Of a stretch of 64,000 bases of DNA, positions 21,526 through 30,497 are shown piece after piece (position 1 is the first letter of the stretch; every line of letters begins with the position of its first letter). The notes below the pieces were generated by a model. It worked only from the letters and a program-made list of their open reading frames with translations, had not been told where the DNA came from and did no database searches. Made by a program: the position numbers and the translations under genes. The DNA is from Yersinia ruckeri ATCC 29473. GTDB lineage: Bacteria > Pseudomonadota > Gammaproteobacteria > Enterobacterales > Enterobacteriaceae. The stretch spans positions 2,948,896-3,012,895 of the forward strand of contig NZ_KN150747.1 of NCBI RefSeq assembly GCF_000754815.1. Direction: 5' to 3'.

Positions 21526-21936
21526 TCACTGATAATTCACTATTACCTGATTACTCATTACCTGTAACGGTGGATTCACTCGCCCCTGCCCTTGAATCAG
21601 ATAGACAAATGTCATCGGGCTGGCGGCTGATTCTCCAGCAAGCCCACGACTTTGACCACTGTCACTATCCAGAGCGATACAACGACTCGGCGTACACAGT
21701 TTCACCAGCAAACCGCTTGGCGCAGCGGAAAGAAACTGGATACGCCAACTGACTGAAACAATACGATTCGCTGGCGTCACATTAGGACCGACCGGGTGTA
21801 AGGGAGCAGATGAAGTCGGTACGCCACGTAACCCTTGCGTTACACCGATATTATCAGCAACCCAAGCACCCGAAGCGCCCTGAGCCAACCACGGCAATCC
21901 GAGAAGAACGACCATCATGCTGTGGCGAATACCCAT
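21526..21936 (-). CDS. flhE: FlhE, periplasmic flagellar protein
   Basis: 136 residues with a signal peptide (hydrophobic run to AQGASG, about residue 23). FlhE is a periplasmic protein of enterobacteria that prevents proton leakage through the export apparatus and affects swarming. The motif SWRIQFLSAAPSGLLVKLCTPSRC, with two Cys, fits the family. Its start touches the flhA stop by one base. Confidence 0.92.
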   Translation of the reverse strand: MGIRHSMMVVLLGLPWLAQGASGAWVADNIGVTQGLRGVPTSSAPLHPVGPNVTPANRIVSVSWRIQFLSAAPSGLLVKLCTPSRCIALDSDSGQSRGLAGESAASPMTFVYLIQGQGRVNPPLQVMSNQVIVNYQ

Positions 21937-24014
21937 TAAGCCGCTCCAATGGTAGATGTCATACGAATTTGGCGGTTATCACCGATCTCTAGATTGGATA
22001 GCACCACCATCTGCGGCAGACTACGGCGCAGGAATCGAGCCAATAATGCGCGTAATGCGTGGTTAACCAATAACACTGGCGGAGCACCCAGCATTTCCTG
22101 ACGCTGTAGTGCCTGTTTAGCCTGTTCCAATAGACGATCAGCCAAACCCGGCTCAAGACCACCACCGCCTTGCAAAGCTTGTAGCAACAAACGCTCCAGT
22201 GCCGCATCCAAGCCAATAACCTGAATCTCACCGGTGCCAGGGAACCACTGTTGGGCAATGGAACGTCCCAACGCCACACGGACTACCGCTGTCAATTCGT
22301 GCGGATCGGTTTGTGTCGGCGCATGTTCTGCCAACGTCTCAATGATGGTGCGCATATCGCGAATCGATACTCGCTCAGAGAGCAGATTCTGTAGCACTTT
22401 ATGGAAAATGGTCAGTGATACCACGCCTGGAATAAAGTCTTCGGTCAGCTTCGGCATTTCCTGCGTGACACGCTCCAGTAACTGCTGAGTTTCCTGACGA
22501 CCAAACAGTTCGCTGGCAAACTGACTGATCAGATGGTTAAGGTGAGTTGCTACCACGGTACTGGCTTCGACCACGGTAAAGCCCTGAATTTGCGCCTGTT
22601 CACGCAAGGCGCTTTCAATCCACACGGCGGCCAGGCCAAAGGCAGGATCTTGCGTTGCCTCGCCAGGTAAGGTGCCAACGGCATTACCTGGGTTAATCGC
22701 CAGCCAACGCCCCGGATGTGCCTCACCGCTGCCAATTTCAACCCCTTTCATCAGGATACGGTAGCTGGCTGGCGGCAGTTCCAGATTATCGCGAATATGC
22801 ACGACTGGCGGCAAATAGCCCATTTCCTGGGCAAATTTCTTACGAATACTGCGGATACGCCCCAACAGTTCGCCGTTTTGCTGGAAATCGACCATAGGAA
22901 TCAATCGGTAACCGACTTCCATACCGAGGGGATCTTCCAACTGAACGTCAGACCAAGTTGCTTCTGTCGCTTGTTGTTGATCCTGCACCACCGGTTGTTC
23001 AACCACCGGTTGCTGCTGGGTCTGTTTACCACGCAGATGCCAGGCCAAAGCCAGCAATGCCGCCGTAAACAGCAGGAAGACGAAGTTCGGCATCCCCGGC
23101 ACCATGCCCAATAACCCGAGAACGCTGGCACTCAGCACCATCACGCGGGGATTATTGAACAGTTGGGTCACCATCTGCTGACCCACGTCTTGATCGGTAC
23201 CGACGCGAGTCACTATCACACCGGCGGCGGTGGAAATAACCAACGCAGGAATCTGTGCAACCAGACCATCGCCGATAGTCAGCAAGGTATAGGTTTCTGC
23301 TGCATGGCCGACAGCCATATTATGTTGCATGACCCCGACCAACAAGCCGCCCACCACGTTAATCACCATGATGAGTAGCCCGGCAACCGCATCGCCACGA
23401 ACGAACTTACTGGCACCGTCCATCGAACCGTAGAAATCCGCTTCCTGCGTGACTTCAGAACGACGTTTTTTGGCTTCATCCTCACCGATCAATCCGGCAT
23501 TCAGATCGGCATCGATAGCCATCTGTTTACCCGGCATACCATCCAGGACAAAGCGCGCGCCCACTTCGGCGATACGCCCAGCACCTTTGGTGATAACCAT
23601 AAAGTTAATCACCACCAAAATGATAAATACCACTATACCGATGGCGAAGTTGCCGCCGACCAGGAAGTGGCCAAAGGCTTCAACGACCCGCCCAGCTGCT
23701 GCGGCACCGGTATGGCCATCCATCAGGATGATACGGGTTGAGGCTACGTTGAGCGATAGACGTAATAAGGTGGAAAACAACAAAATGGTCGGGAATGCAG
23801 CAAATTCCAGCGTGCGTTTGGTAAACATCGCGACCAGCAATACCATGATGGACAGTGCGATGTTAAAGGTAAACAACAGATCCAGAATGAACGGCGGTAA
23901 TGGCAAAACCATCATCGACAGAATCATTAATATCAGGATCGGACCGGCAAGTACCTGCCACTGCGTGTCTTTAAAATTGCCCGGTAAACGAAGCAGGGCG
24001 GCCAAGTTAGCCAT
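21936..24014 (-). CDS. flhA: FlhA, flagellar export gate protein
   Basis: 692 residues starting MANLAALLRLPGNFKDTQW; a 7-residue longer in-frame start is unsupported. FlhA forms the nonameric ring under the export gate: about eight membrane helices in residues 1-330, then a cytoplasmic domain docking chaperone-substrate complexes. The FHIPEP motif VLDGMPGKQMAIDADLNAGL is present. Overlaps the flhB stop by 8 bp. Confidence 0.98.
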   Translation of the reverse strand: MANLAALLRLPGNFKDTQWQVLAGPILILMILSMMVLPLPPFILDLLFTFNIALSIMVLLVAMFTKRTLEFAAFPTILLFSTLLRLSLNVASTRIILMDGHTGAAAAGRVVEAFGHFLVGGNFAIGIVVFIILVVINFMVITKGAGRIAEVGARFVLDGMPGKQMAIDADLNAGLIGEDEAKKRRSEVTQEADFYGSMDGASKFVRGDAVAGLLIMVINVVGGLLVGVMQHNMAVGHAAETYTLLTIGDGLVAQIPALVISTAAGVIVTRVGTDQDVGQQMVTQLFNNPRVMVLSASVLGLLGMVPGMPNFVFLLFTAALLALAWHLRGKQTQQQPVVEQPVVQDQQQATEATWSDVQLEDPLGMEVGYRLIPMVDFQQNGELLGRIRSIRKKFAQEMGYLPPVVHIRDNLELPPASYRILMKGVEIGSGEAHPGRWLAINPGNAVGTLPGEATQDPAFGLAAVWIESALREQAQIQGFTVVEASTVVATHLNHLISQFASELFGRQETQQLLERVTQEMPKLTEDFIPGVVSLTIFHKVLQNLLSERVSIRDMRTIIETLAEHAPTQTDPHELTAVVRVALGRSIAQQWFPGTGEIQVIGLDAALERLLLQALQGGGGLEPGLADRLLEQAKQALQRQEMLGAPPVLLVNHALRALLARFLRRSLPQMVVLSNLEIGDNRQIRMTSTIGAA

Positions 24015-25158
24015 TAGTATCACTCTCTCCAGCAAAATCCAGTGCGTCCGGCACTGGCAGATGTTCAGGTTTCTTAGGAATCAGCCCACCTTCCCGTTTC
24101 CAGCGTTTTAGCTGATAAACCCAGGCAAGGACTTCAGCCACTGCAGCATACAGCGTGGCCGGAATATGCTGCCCGATCTCGCTATGTCGGTACAGCGCAC
24201 GCGCCAATGGCGGGGCTTCCAGCATCGGAATTCGGTGTTCAGCGCCCAGTTCGCGAATACGCAGGGCAACTTCTCCCGCACCTTTGGCCAAGACTTTAGG
24301 CGCGCTCATTTTGTTCTCGTTATATTGTAATGCCACTGCATAGTGAGTCGGGTTAGTGACAATCACATCGGCCTGGGGTACATCGGCCATCATTCGCCGA
24401 CGAGCCATTGCCCGTTGTTGCTGACGGATTCGTCCCTTAACATGGGGATCACCTTCCTGATCTTTGAATTCATCGCGAATTTCCTGTTTGGTCATACGCA
24501 ACTTTTTGATGTGACTCATAATTTGGTAGAACACATCAAAACCCACCATAGGCGTTAACCCCAACACCACGATAAAACCGCAAAACAAAATCAGATGCAG
24601 TGCATCCCCTAAGGCGGCAATCGGTGGTGCGGCAATCAATCGCAGCATATCGGGCCAGTAATGCCATAAAAACATCCCGGTGACCCAGCCCACCAGGGTT
24701 GCTTTCAGAATCGCCTTCAGTAATTCAGCCAAAACTTGCGAAGAAAACATACGTTTCAACCCGGATATCGGGTTCATACGTTTCAGGTCAAACTTGAATG
24801 ACTCACCGCTAAATGCAATACCACCTAATAGCATCGGTACCGAGATGGCGACCAGAACCAGTCCAATAAAGACGGGCAATAGCGCCTTGACGGTTTGCAT
24901 CAGCAACATACCAACCTGCCGTAGCATCTGCTTTTCATTGCCAATAACACCGTGGTTGAATTGCAGTCCCTGAGCAATCATGGCGGCAAGTTGGCGGCCA
25001 ATTGATTCACCAAAAACCCACAGGATCGACAAACCGGCCCCGAGCATCAGCATCGAGGTCAACTCTCGCGAGCGTGGAATCTGGCCTTTTTCTCGAGCTT
25101 TCTCCAGCTTATGAGCTGTGGGTTCCTCGGTCTTTTCCAGATCACTATCTTCAGCCAC
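24007..25158 (-). CDS. flhB: FlhB, export gate and substrate-specificity switch
   Basis: 383 residues. FlhB has four membrane helices (about 30-210) and a cytoplasmic domain that self-cleaves at NPTH, here N269-P270-T271-H272, for the switch from hook to filament export. N-terminus EKTEEPTAHKLEKAREKGQI is the family signature. First gene of flhBAE; its promoter must lie in the gap at 25159-25623. Confidence 0.98.
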   Translation of the reverse strand: MAEDSDLEKTEEPTAHKLEKAREKGQIPRSRELTSMLMLGAGLSILWVFGESIGRQLAAMIAQGLQFNHGVIGNEKQMLRQVGMLLMQTVKALLPVFIGLVLVAISVPMLLGGIAFSGESFKFDLKRMNPISGLKRMFSSQVLAELLKAILKATLVGWVTGMFLWHYWPDMLRLIAAPPIAALGDALHLILFCGFIVVLGLTPMVGFDVFYQIMSHIKKLRMTKQEIRDEFKDQEGDPHVKGRIRQQQRAMARRRMMADVPQADVIVTNPTHYAVALQYNENKMSAPKVLAKGAGEVALRIRELGAEHRIPMLEAPPLARALYRHSEIGQHIPATLYAAVAEVLAWVYQLKRWKREGGLIPKKPEHLPVPDALDFAGESDTNG

Positions 25159-25623
25159 TGTGGGTCTCTCGGTTCAGCTTGTGCGTTCCTGTTATAAGAC
25201 AAAGAAAATGACTGCCTAGCATGACAAAGATTCGCCGAGGTTATGGGCGGAACAAAGCTGCAATTAGGGGGTTATTTCTCGGATGAAGCGCGATCTTGAG
25301 CTGCCGTTTTAGCCATTTATGCCCTCTTCTTCTCCGCTCGCCAAATTCAACTATCGCCATAAACCAGCCGCCGTTATAGGAAAATACTTTATTTTATTTC
25401 TCTTGTTTATTTATTTCTCGGTTAAAAAATACATTCATATAATAAGCAAACTATCACAAGACTAATAACAGAAATAATTAAGCGCTATTTTTATAGAAAA
25501 ATAACCGCCTCAGTGATATAAATTTAAAAAAGACCTCGCCATTAATGACATTGTCATAATGAGTACCCAATAAAAACAAGACCACTCATATATATTCACA
25601 AAGAAAATAAAAAAGGAAATAAA
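25159..25623. other. 465-bp AT-rich gap between flhB and the peptidase gene
   Basis: Divergent control region. The flhB-proximal part should hold the class 2 flhBAE promoter. The right-hand 240 bp are very AT-rich, marking the edge of the accessory block, and hold a small palindrome ATGACA-T-TGTCAT at 25545-25557. AAAAAGGAAATAAA before 25624 is the ribosome site of the peptidase gene. No other gene seen. Confidence 0.5.
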
Positions 25624-27267
25624 ATGAAAAAATTTGATGTTACTTATGAAATTATAGATAACCAGAAAAAAACATTATCAATCATAAAATCCTCTGACAC
25701 CATTATTGTCAGGATGCATCAAGGCAAAGCGTTTTTCCCAGTAATTAACAACGCAATAAAAAACAAGGCAATGGATTATCGCTTGGTGTTCAACATCGGC
25801 CCAGTCAATGTTTACGTGGTTCACGTTAATGGAAATGACAATGAAATCAATAAATTAAAGGATGATATTGCCAAAGAAAAAGATGTTCGCTTTGCTGGCT
25901 TAGGGTTTAAACCCGTAAACTCGGCAGATCCGATTATCTATACGGAAAATCTGTTCATTAAGTTTAAAGATGATAATTCAACGATAGACTGTGAGAACAT
26001 CATTAAAAAAAACCACCTTTTTATCAAGAAAAAAATAGCATTTCTGAAAAATGCCTATTTCTTATCGGTAAAAGAAGACACTGGAGACGATATATTTTCT
26101 ATCGTGGATAAAATAGCCGAAAACAAAGAAGTAGAAAACTGTCATCCGGAATTAATTCACAGCAAAGCAAATAAGGCTATTCATCCGAATCAGTGGCATT
26201 TAAAAAAAACCGTGGTCAGAACCGAAACGGTTATTGATGCCAGTGCCAACGTTGAGGCAGCACACACTATCACTATTGGTAATGGTGTAACTATTGCCAT
26301 AATCGATGATGGCTTTGATATTCAGCACCCCGAATTTATGCGCGCAGGCAAAGTAGTTCACCCACGCAACTATGCTGGCCCCTACAATGATTACGATCCT
26401 ATGCCCGCAGAGGGTGACCGACATGGAACCGCCTGTGCCGGTGTCGCCTGTGCAGATGGTTATTATGGTGCATCAGGCGTCGCCCCCGGCGCCCATTTGA
26501 TGCCAATTCGTCTGGTTGAGGGATTAGGGTCATTTGGTGAGGCGCTGTCTTTTATCTGGGCCGCCGATAACGGTGCCGACATTATTTCCTGTAGCTGGGG
26601 GCCAACGGATGGTCTTTGGTATCTCCCCAACGATCCCAGACATAAAACTCGCGTGGAACTGCCAGCCTTTACCCGATTGGCGATAGATTACGCGGTCAAA
26701 AATGGTCGTAACGGCAAAGGATGCGTGATTGTCTTCGCGGCAGGCAATGGTAATGAATCAGTAGAAAATGATGGTTATGCCAGCTATGACAAAGTCATCG
26801 CTGTCGCAGCCTGCAATGATCACAGCACTCGCTGTATTTACAGCGATTATGGTCAGTCCATTTGGTGTGCGTTCCCCAGCGGCGACACAGCCAGCCCCAC
26901 TGAAGCCCATCCAGCACCTCTTACCTCTGGCATCTGGACCACCGACCTACGCCATCAATATGGCTACAACCCAGGTTTGACTCTGACTGGCGATATCTTT
27001 GGCAACTACACCAACCGGTTTAACGGCACTTCCAGTTCCTGCCCTGGCGTCGCGGGTGTTGCGGCGCTGATTCTTTCTGCCAATCCCGATCTCGGCTATG
27101 CCGACGTCAAAACTATCATCCGCGACTCTTGCGATAAAATTGATCAGGAAAGCGGTCATTACGATAAGAATGGTCACAGCCATTGGTATGGATACGGCCG
27201 GGTGAATGCCGAAAATGCCGTTATTCTAGCCAAAAGCTGGAATACCGAAGTGAGAGGCGTAGTGTAG
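25624..27267 (+). CDS. Subtilisin-like (S8) serine peptidase without signal peptide
   Basis: 547 residues. The C-terminal ~350 residues are a subtilase domain with a complete triad: Asp228 in AIIDDGFD, His267 in DRHGTACAG, Ser470 in NGTSSSCPGVAG, and oxyanion-hole Asn375 in FAAGNGN. An N-terminal region of about 190 residues matches nothing I recognise; it is Lys/Asn rich and could be a propeptide or a recognition domain. No Sec signal or membrane helix is visible, so it should be cytoplasmic unless exported another way. Eleven Cys are unusual for a secreted subtilase. Base composition is AT-rich in the first third. Substrate unknown. It is alone, 465 bp from flhB and 407 bp from the next gene. 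Confidence 0.9.
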   Translation: MKKFDVTYEIIDNQKKTLSIIKSSDTIIVRMHQGKAFFPVINNAIKNKAMDYRLVFNIGPVNVYVVHVNGNDNEINKLKDDIAKEKDVRFAGLGFKPVNSADPIIYTENLFIKFKDDNSTIDCENIIKKNHLFIKKKIAFLKNAYFLSVKEDTGDDIFSIVDKIAENKEVENCHPELIHSKANKAIHPNQWHLKKTVVRTETVIDASANVEAAHTITIGNGVTIAIIDDGFDIQHPEFMRAGKVVHPRNYAGPYNDYDPMPAEGDRHGTACAGVACADGYYGASGVAPGAHLMPIRLVEGLGSFGEALSFIWAADNGADIISCSWGPTDGLWYLPNDPRHKTRVELPAFTRLAIDYAVKNGRNGKGCVIVFAAGNGNESVENDGYASYDKVIAVAACNDHSTRCIYSDYGQSIWCAFPSGDTASPTEAHPAPLTSGIWTTDLRHQYGYNPGLTLTGDIFGNYTNRFNGTSSSCPGVAGVAALILSANPDLGYADVKTIIRDSCDKIDQESGHYDKNGHSHWYGYGRVNAENAVILAKSWNTEVRGVV

Positions 27268-27322
27268 CCGTTCAGCGGGGAAAATGTGTTTAACATCAAT
27301 TATCAGAGAAGGTAAAGGCCAG

Positions 27323-27355
27323 TTTTGCAGATGAGGGTAGCCCTCATCTGCAAAA
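27323..27355. repeat. Perfect palindrome, copy A of a two-copy element
   Basis: 15-bp arms TTTTGCAGATGAGGG / CCCTCATCTGCAAAA around the loop TAG, 56 bp after the peptidase stop. No T-run on either side beyond the arm itself. A 29-bp core is repeated at 35178-35206. Confidence 0.85.
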
Positions 27356-27460
27356 CGGCGTACAGGGTACGTCCGTGGCATTTATGCAATTCAAATTAAC
27401 TCGAACTACTTTAACTAAAATTTAAAAATCGTCTTGATGACATTCAGCATATATTTAAGC

Positions 27461-27490
27461 GATTAGCTTTCCATTTATTATCTTATTTAT
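27461..27490 (+). promoter_or_regulatory. Duplicated upstream block, copy A (regulator gene)
   Basis: 28 of 30 bases match 30324-30353 upstream of the pilin gene (shared core CATTTATTATCTTATTTAT), and weaker similarity continues for about 85 bp. Probably a shared promoter or regulator site; here it ends 184 bp before the regulator start. Confidence 0.6.
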
Positions 27491-27674
27491 ATCAGCGTAG
27501 TGCTTTATGGTGAATTTGCCTATGTTTGTTTTTCTTCGTGTCTTTTAATTCATTACTTTGTAATAATTAAAATCCATATAAATAACTGTTCCTTCCCTCC
27601 CAAAAAAGAGGTAATAAAAGTCAAAAACTCACCCGACAGCAGTACTTCATAAGTAAAAAATAAATAGAGGAGCT

Positions 27675-28289
27675 ATGTTAACTATAACTACGATAGATAG
27701 TGATATTTTTTATATGCATTCCCTACATTTATTACTGGATCAGCACTTTAAAAGTCAAAAAATTAAGGTTCACTTTACTGAGCCTGATTATGTGTTTTAT
27801 TCAATCTCAGACCTGACATTTATAGCCGTCGATTGCGTAACTGATAATCTGCTCGCTTTACCATTTTTTAACTGCAGTTTTATAGGGACAACCTTCCTCA
27901 TACTGAAGTGTGAGAATAACCAAAAACACGCTGATATTATACATTCCTGCATTAAGGATTTACCTATTATCTATCGGAAAGATAGAGCATCGGTTGTCAT
28001 CGATAAGATTAGCAAGGCTTTTTCTTTGCACGAAAAAAGCACGGTTCCTGATGCAGACGTTACCCATAAAAAATGTCATCTATGTTTCCAGTATCAACTT
28101 GCTCCTCAGGAAAATAAGGTTATTAGGCTAATTGCTAAGGAATATACTCTGACGGCGATATCTTCCATAATGAAAAAAAGTATCAAAACAGTGTATGCTC
28201 AAAAAAAATCCGCGATGAACAAATTAGGAGTCAGCAGTAATTTTGAGCTTTATGCCTTTCTTCGTATCAACAGTAAGCTATTTCAGTAG
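27675..28289 (+). CDS. LuxR-type HTH transcriptional regulator
   Basis: 204 residues. The C-terminal ~60 residues (about 141-198) are a LuxR/FixJ-type helix-turn-helix: LAPQENKVIRLIAKEYT, then AISSIMKKSIKTVYAQKK and MNKLGV. The N-terminal part (1-120) resembles a degenerate receiver-like fold with no clear phospho-Asp. This arrangement is common in fimbrial regulators such as the MatA/EcpR or FimZ/FimW types, and the gene sits beside fimbrial genes. AGAGGAG ribosome site. Low GC, as in the whole block. Convergent with the oligosaccharyltransferase-like gene. Confidence 0.85.
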   Translation: MLTITTIDSDIFYMHSLHLLLDQHFKSQKIKVHFTEPDYVFYSISDLTFIAVDCVTDNLLALPFFNCSFIGTTFLILKCENNQKHADIIHSCIKDLPIIYRKDRASVVIDKISKAFSLHEKSTVPDADVTHKKCHLCFQYQLAPQENKVIRLIAKEYTLTAISSIMKKSIKTVYAQKKSAMNKLGVSSNFELYAFLRINSKLFQ

Positions 28290-28350
28290 CCTGGGTGAAA
28301 AAATTAATGTTACTCATATAACGTATTAAGTTAACAATGAGTGCCTCTGG

Positions 28351-28374
28351 AACCATGCAGTGATCTGCATGGTT
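28351..28374. terminator. Hairpin between convergent regulator and PglL-like genes
   Basis: Perfect 10-bp arms AACCATGCAG / CTGCATGGTT with a 4-nt loop, between the stops at 28289 and 28393. Only short A/T runs follow, so termination strength is uncertain. Confidence 0.5.
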
Positions 28375-28392
28375 ATTTAAAGTCGAGTGATG

Positions 28393-30165
28393 TTACCGAG
28401 ATTCCGCAGGCTGAACGGCGACCCGCGAAAAGCGTGGATCCTCTGGGAACAGACCCTGTGCTTCTTGATGTATACGCTTATATGATTCCATATCCTGTTG
28501 GTACTGCGCGATACTTAACCAAGTGGCATACACATTCATATCAATTCGCCGAGAGAGATAATCTTGAGCCCAATGGCGATATTCTTCAAGTAGACGGGGA
28601 TCCTGAGTCCGATTAAATACCAATAATGAATACATCTGTTTATCGTAATGCCAACGTTCGCTATTAACCCATGGATCAAACTTTATGGCTCGACGTGCCG
28701 GTTCAATATCCACCCAGTGATTACGCTCTAAGGAGGTTAAAGCCAGATTAGCATAGAGGGCACCACCCGATAGCACCATCACCCCTAGCGAAATCGCCAG
28801 GATTGCACCACCAAGAAATGTACTTATTATCGGTGACAATGAACGCCATTCTGAAACAGTACTAACTTGACGATCCAACTGTGCGAATAACAGTAAAAAT
28901 ATCACCCAATGTGCGGCTGAAAGGCTAAAAGGATATTCCGTTTGGGTATGTAACAATATAGGAATGAGTACAAATGTCAGTGCAATGTTGAAGTCAACAA
29001 CCTGTTGATTTAGCCCTTGCGTTTGGCGGCTCTGTCTCCAGACTTGCCACCCTAGCCGGGTGCCTGCAAAAATCAGTATCAATATTCCGATGGCAGCAAC
29101 AACGCCGCCTTCACTCCACCATAGCAGTATCTCGTTATGAGGATGACGGACAACATCAAGGCCTGAAGTAGATAATCCCTGGGCCAACCGATAGTGTTGA
29201 AAATTGTACTCAAACCCGCCATAGCCCCATCCTAACCAAGGTTTTTCAGCTATCATCCTCAGGGTATCGTGCAATATTATCAGACGGGCATGGGTAGATG
29301 CCGTATGTTCAATGTTTTCAATTGCGCCCCTATTCTGCAACAGAATAGCGAAAACCATACCGAGTACGATCAACCCTGAAGCGATTAAAGTCTGTCGCTT
29401 ATCCGTTCGGTATCCCAGCAGCAAGAGCATGGCTCCCGCAATCCCCCCGCCCAGCCAACCAATCCGTGACTGTAACCACACTAAGAGTACAGAAAAAAGA
29501 ACCAATATTAACCCTAATAAACATTTTCGGCTTCGCTCCAATGTATTACGAGCCAAGGCAAAGCCGGGTAACAAGAACAATAGCAATACCAGAGCCAGAC
29601 CTGTAGCAATAAAGCTGGCTAGCACATTCACCTGCTGAAATACACCATAAGGACGATTTTGTACTATAGGATAAACGAACCAAGCAGGTACGTAATCGGG
29701 TGCAATAAACTGCAATAAGGTAATAGAGGCTTGAACTGTTACTGCCCCCAATACGCCATATAACACCCACGAAAACCATCGGTGTGATAGGCCAGATTGT
29801 AACCATGAGAGATAAAAAACCACACCGGTAGCCAGTCCAAGCCAACGGGAAAATGCGGCATCACGCCAATGTGGGGCGGTATACAGTAACGGGATCGCCA
29901 GAATCAATACGCCCAATAATATCCAATGAGACGTGACGGTAAAATGTATAATTTTCCGTGCCGGCATAGTTAACCAGAGGGTTGCCGTGATTGCGGCAAT
30001 CACTCCACAAGTGATGATATTTTGTGGCAATTTCAGCCCACTACCGCCCATATTTGGCAAATAAATCGGCATAATAAATATCAGCCAAAATAACAATATC
30101 CCCAGAGTAATCAGACTCCAGTCATGGTAATTTCGATGTGTATTTTTTTTCTGATGATAACTCAT
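28393..30165 (-). CDS. PglL/WaaL-type O-oligosaccharyltransferase or ligase (Wzy_C family)
   Basis: 590 residues from ATG 30165; an upstream in-frame start at 30183 is also possible. About 11-12 membrane helices with a large periplasmic loop. GVFQQVN at 174-180 fits the PglL_A signature, SRIGWLG near 233-239 and HPHNE at 341-345 fit the Wzy_C catalytic loop, and the C-terminal ~150 residues after the last helix resemble the Wzy_C_2 tail. PglL enzymes move lipid-linked glycans onto Ser/Thr of pilins and other exported proteins; WaaL relatives move O-antigen to lipid A-core. The position divergent from a pilin gene favours a pilin-related role, but an O-antigen or general ligase role cannot be excluded. 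Confidence 0.8.
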   Translation of the reverse strand: MSYHQKKNTHRNYHDWSLITLGILLFWLIFIMPIYLPNMGGSGLKLPQNIITCGVIAAITATLWLTMPARKIIHFTVTSHWILLGVLILAIPLLYTAPHWRDAAFSRWLGLATGVVFYLSWLQSGLSHRWFSWVLYGVLGAVTVQASITLLQFIAPDYVPAWFVYPIVQNRPYGVFQQVNVLASFIATGLALVLLLFLLPGFALARNTLERSRKCLLGLILVLFSVLLVWLQSRIGWLGGGIAGAMLLLLGYRTDKRQTLIASGLIVLGMVFAILLQNRGAIENIEHTASTHARLIILHDTLRMIAEKPWLGWGYGGFEYNFQHYRLAQGLSTSGLDVVRHPHNEILLWWSEGGVVAAIGILILIFAGTRLGWQVWRQSRQTQGLNQQVVDFNIALTFVLIPILLHTQTEYPFSLSAAHWVIFLLLFAQLDRQVSTVSEWRSLSPIISTFLGGAILAISLGVMVLSGGALYANLALTSLERNHWVDIEPARRAIKFDPWVNSERWHYDKQMYSLLVFNRTQDPRLLEEYRHWAQDYLSRRIDMNVYATWLSIAQYQQDMESYKRIHQEAQGLFPEDPRFSRVAVQPAESR

Positions 30166-30497
30166 GTAACAACATAGCCTCACTCTGTTTCTAAAACTCT
30201 ACAATTACCTATATTTACGGCACCTTACGGATTATTGTATCGTTTTTTGACATTAAATACGTTATGCGTCTTTTACTTTACAATAAAATAGTATTTTCAT
30301 CTAATTTAGAATTATAAATTAGTGATTGGCTTTTCATTTATTATCTTATTTATTCCAATGCAGCCTTTTGTGGCGAAAATGTACCGAAATAGTTTTCATC
30401 CTTTCTTTTAACTGACTATATTGCAATAATCTACCTCGGTGAAAAAGATTGCAAATTTGTATATTTATCCACCAGCACGGTAAATAAGGAATATCAA
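30166..30497. promoter_or_regulatory. Divergent control region, PglL-like gene / pilin gene
   Basis: 332 AT-rich bases between divergent starts. It carries copy B of the duplicated block (30324-30353), then the weaker similarity to about 30440. AATAAGGAATATCAAGTG gives the pilin start (GTG 30498). No coding frame. Confidence 0.6.
30324..30353 (+). promoter_or_regulatory. Duplicated upstream block, copy B (pilin gene)
   Basis: 28 of 30 bases identical to 27461-27490. It ends 144 bp before the pilin start. Since the other copy precedes the LuxR-type gene, it is a candidate binding site or promoter shared by the two. Confidence 0.6.

Larger units (their letters stand above)
27268..27674. other. 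407-bp gap before the LuxR-type regulator
   Basis: Contains a 33-bp palindrome at 27323-27355 and, at 27461-27490, a block nearly identical to one upstream of the fimbrial subunit gene. The rest is AT-rich without a coding frame. AGAGGAG precedes the regulator start. Confidence 0.5.

Noticed and set aside
28341-28616. Plus-strand open frame opposite the PglL-like gene end
   Set aside because: Antisense shadow of a well-supported coding region.
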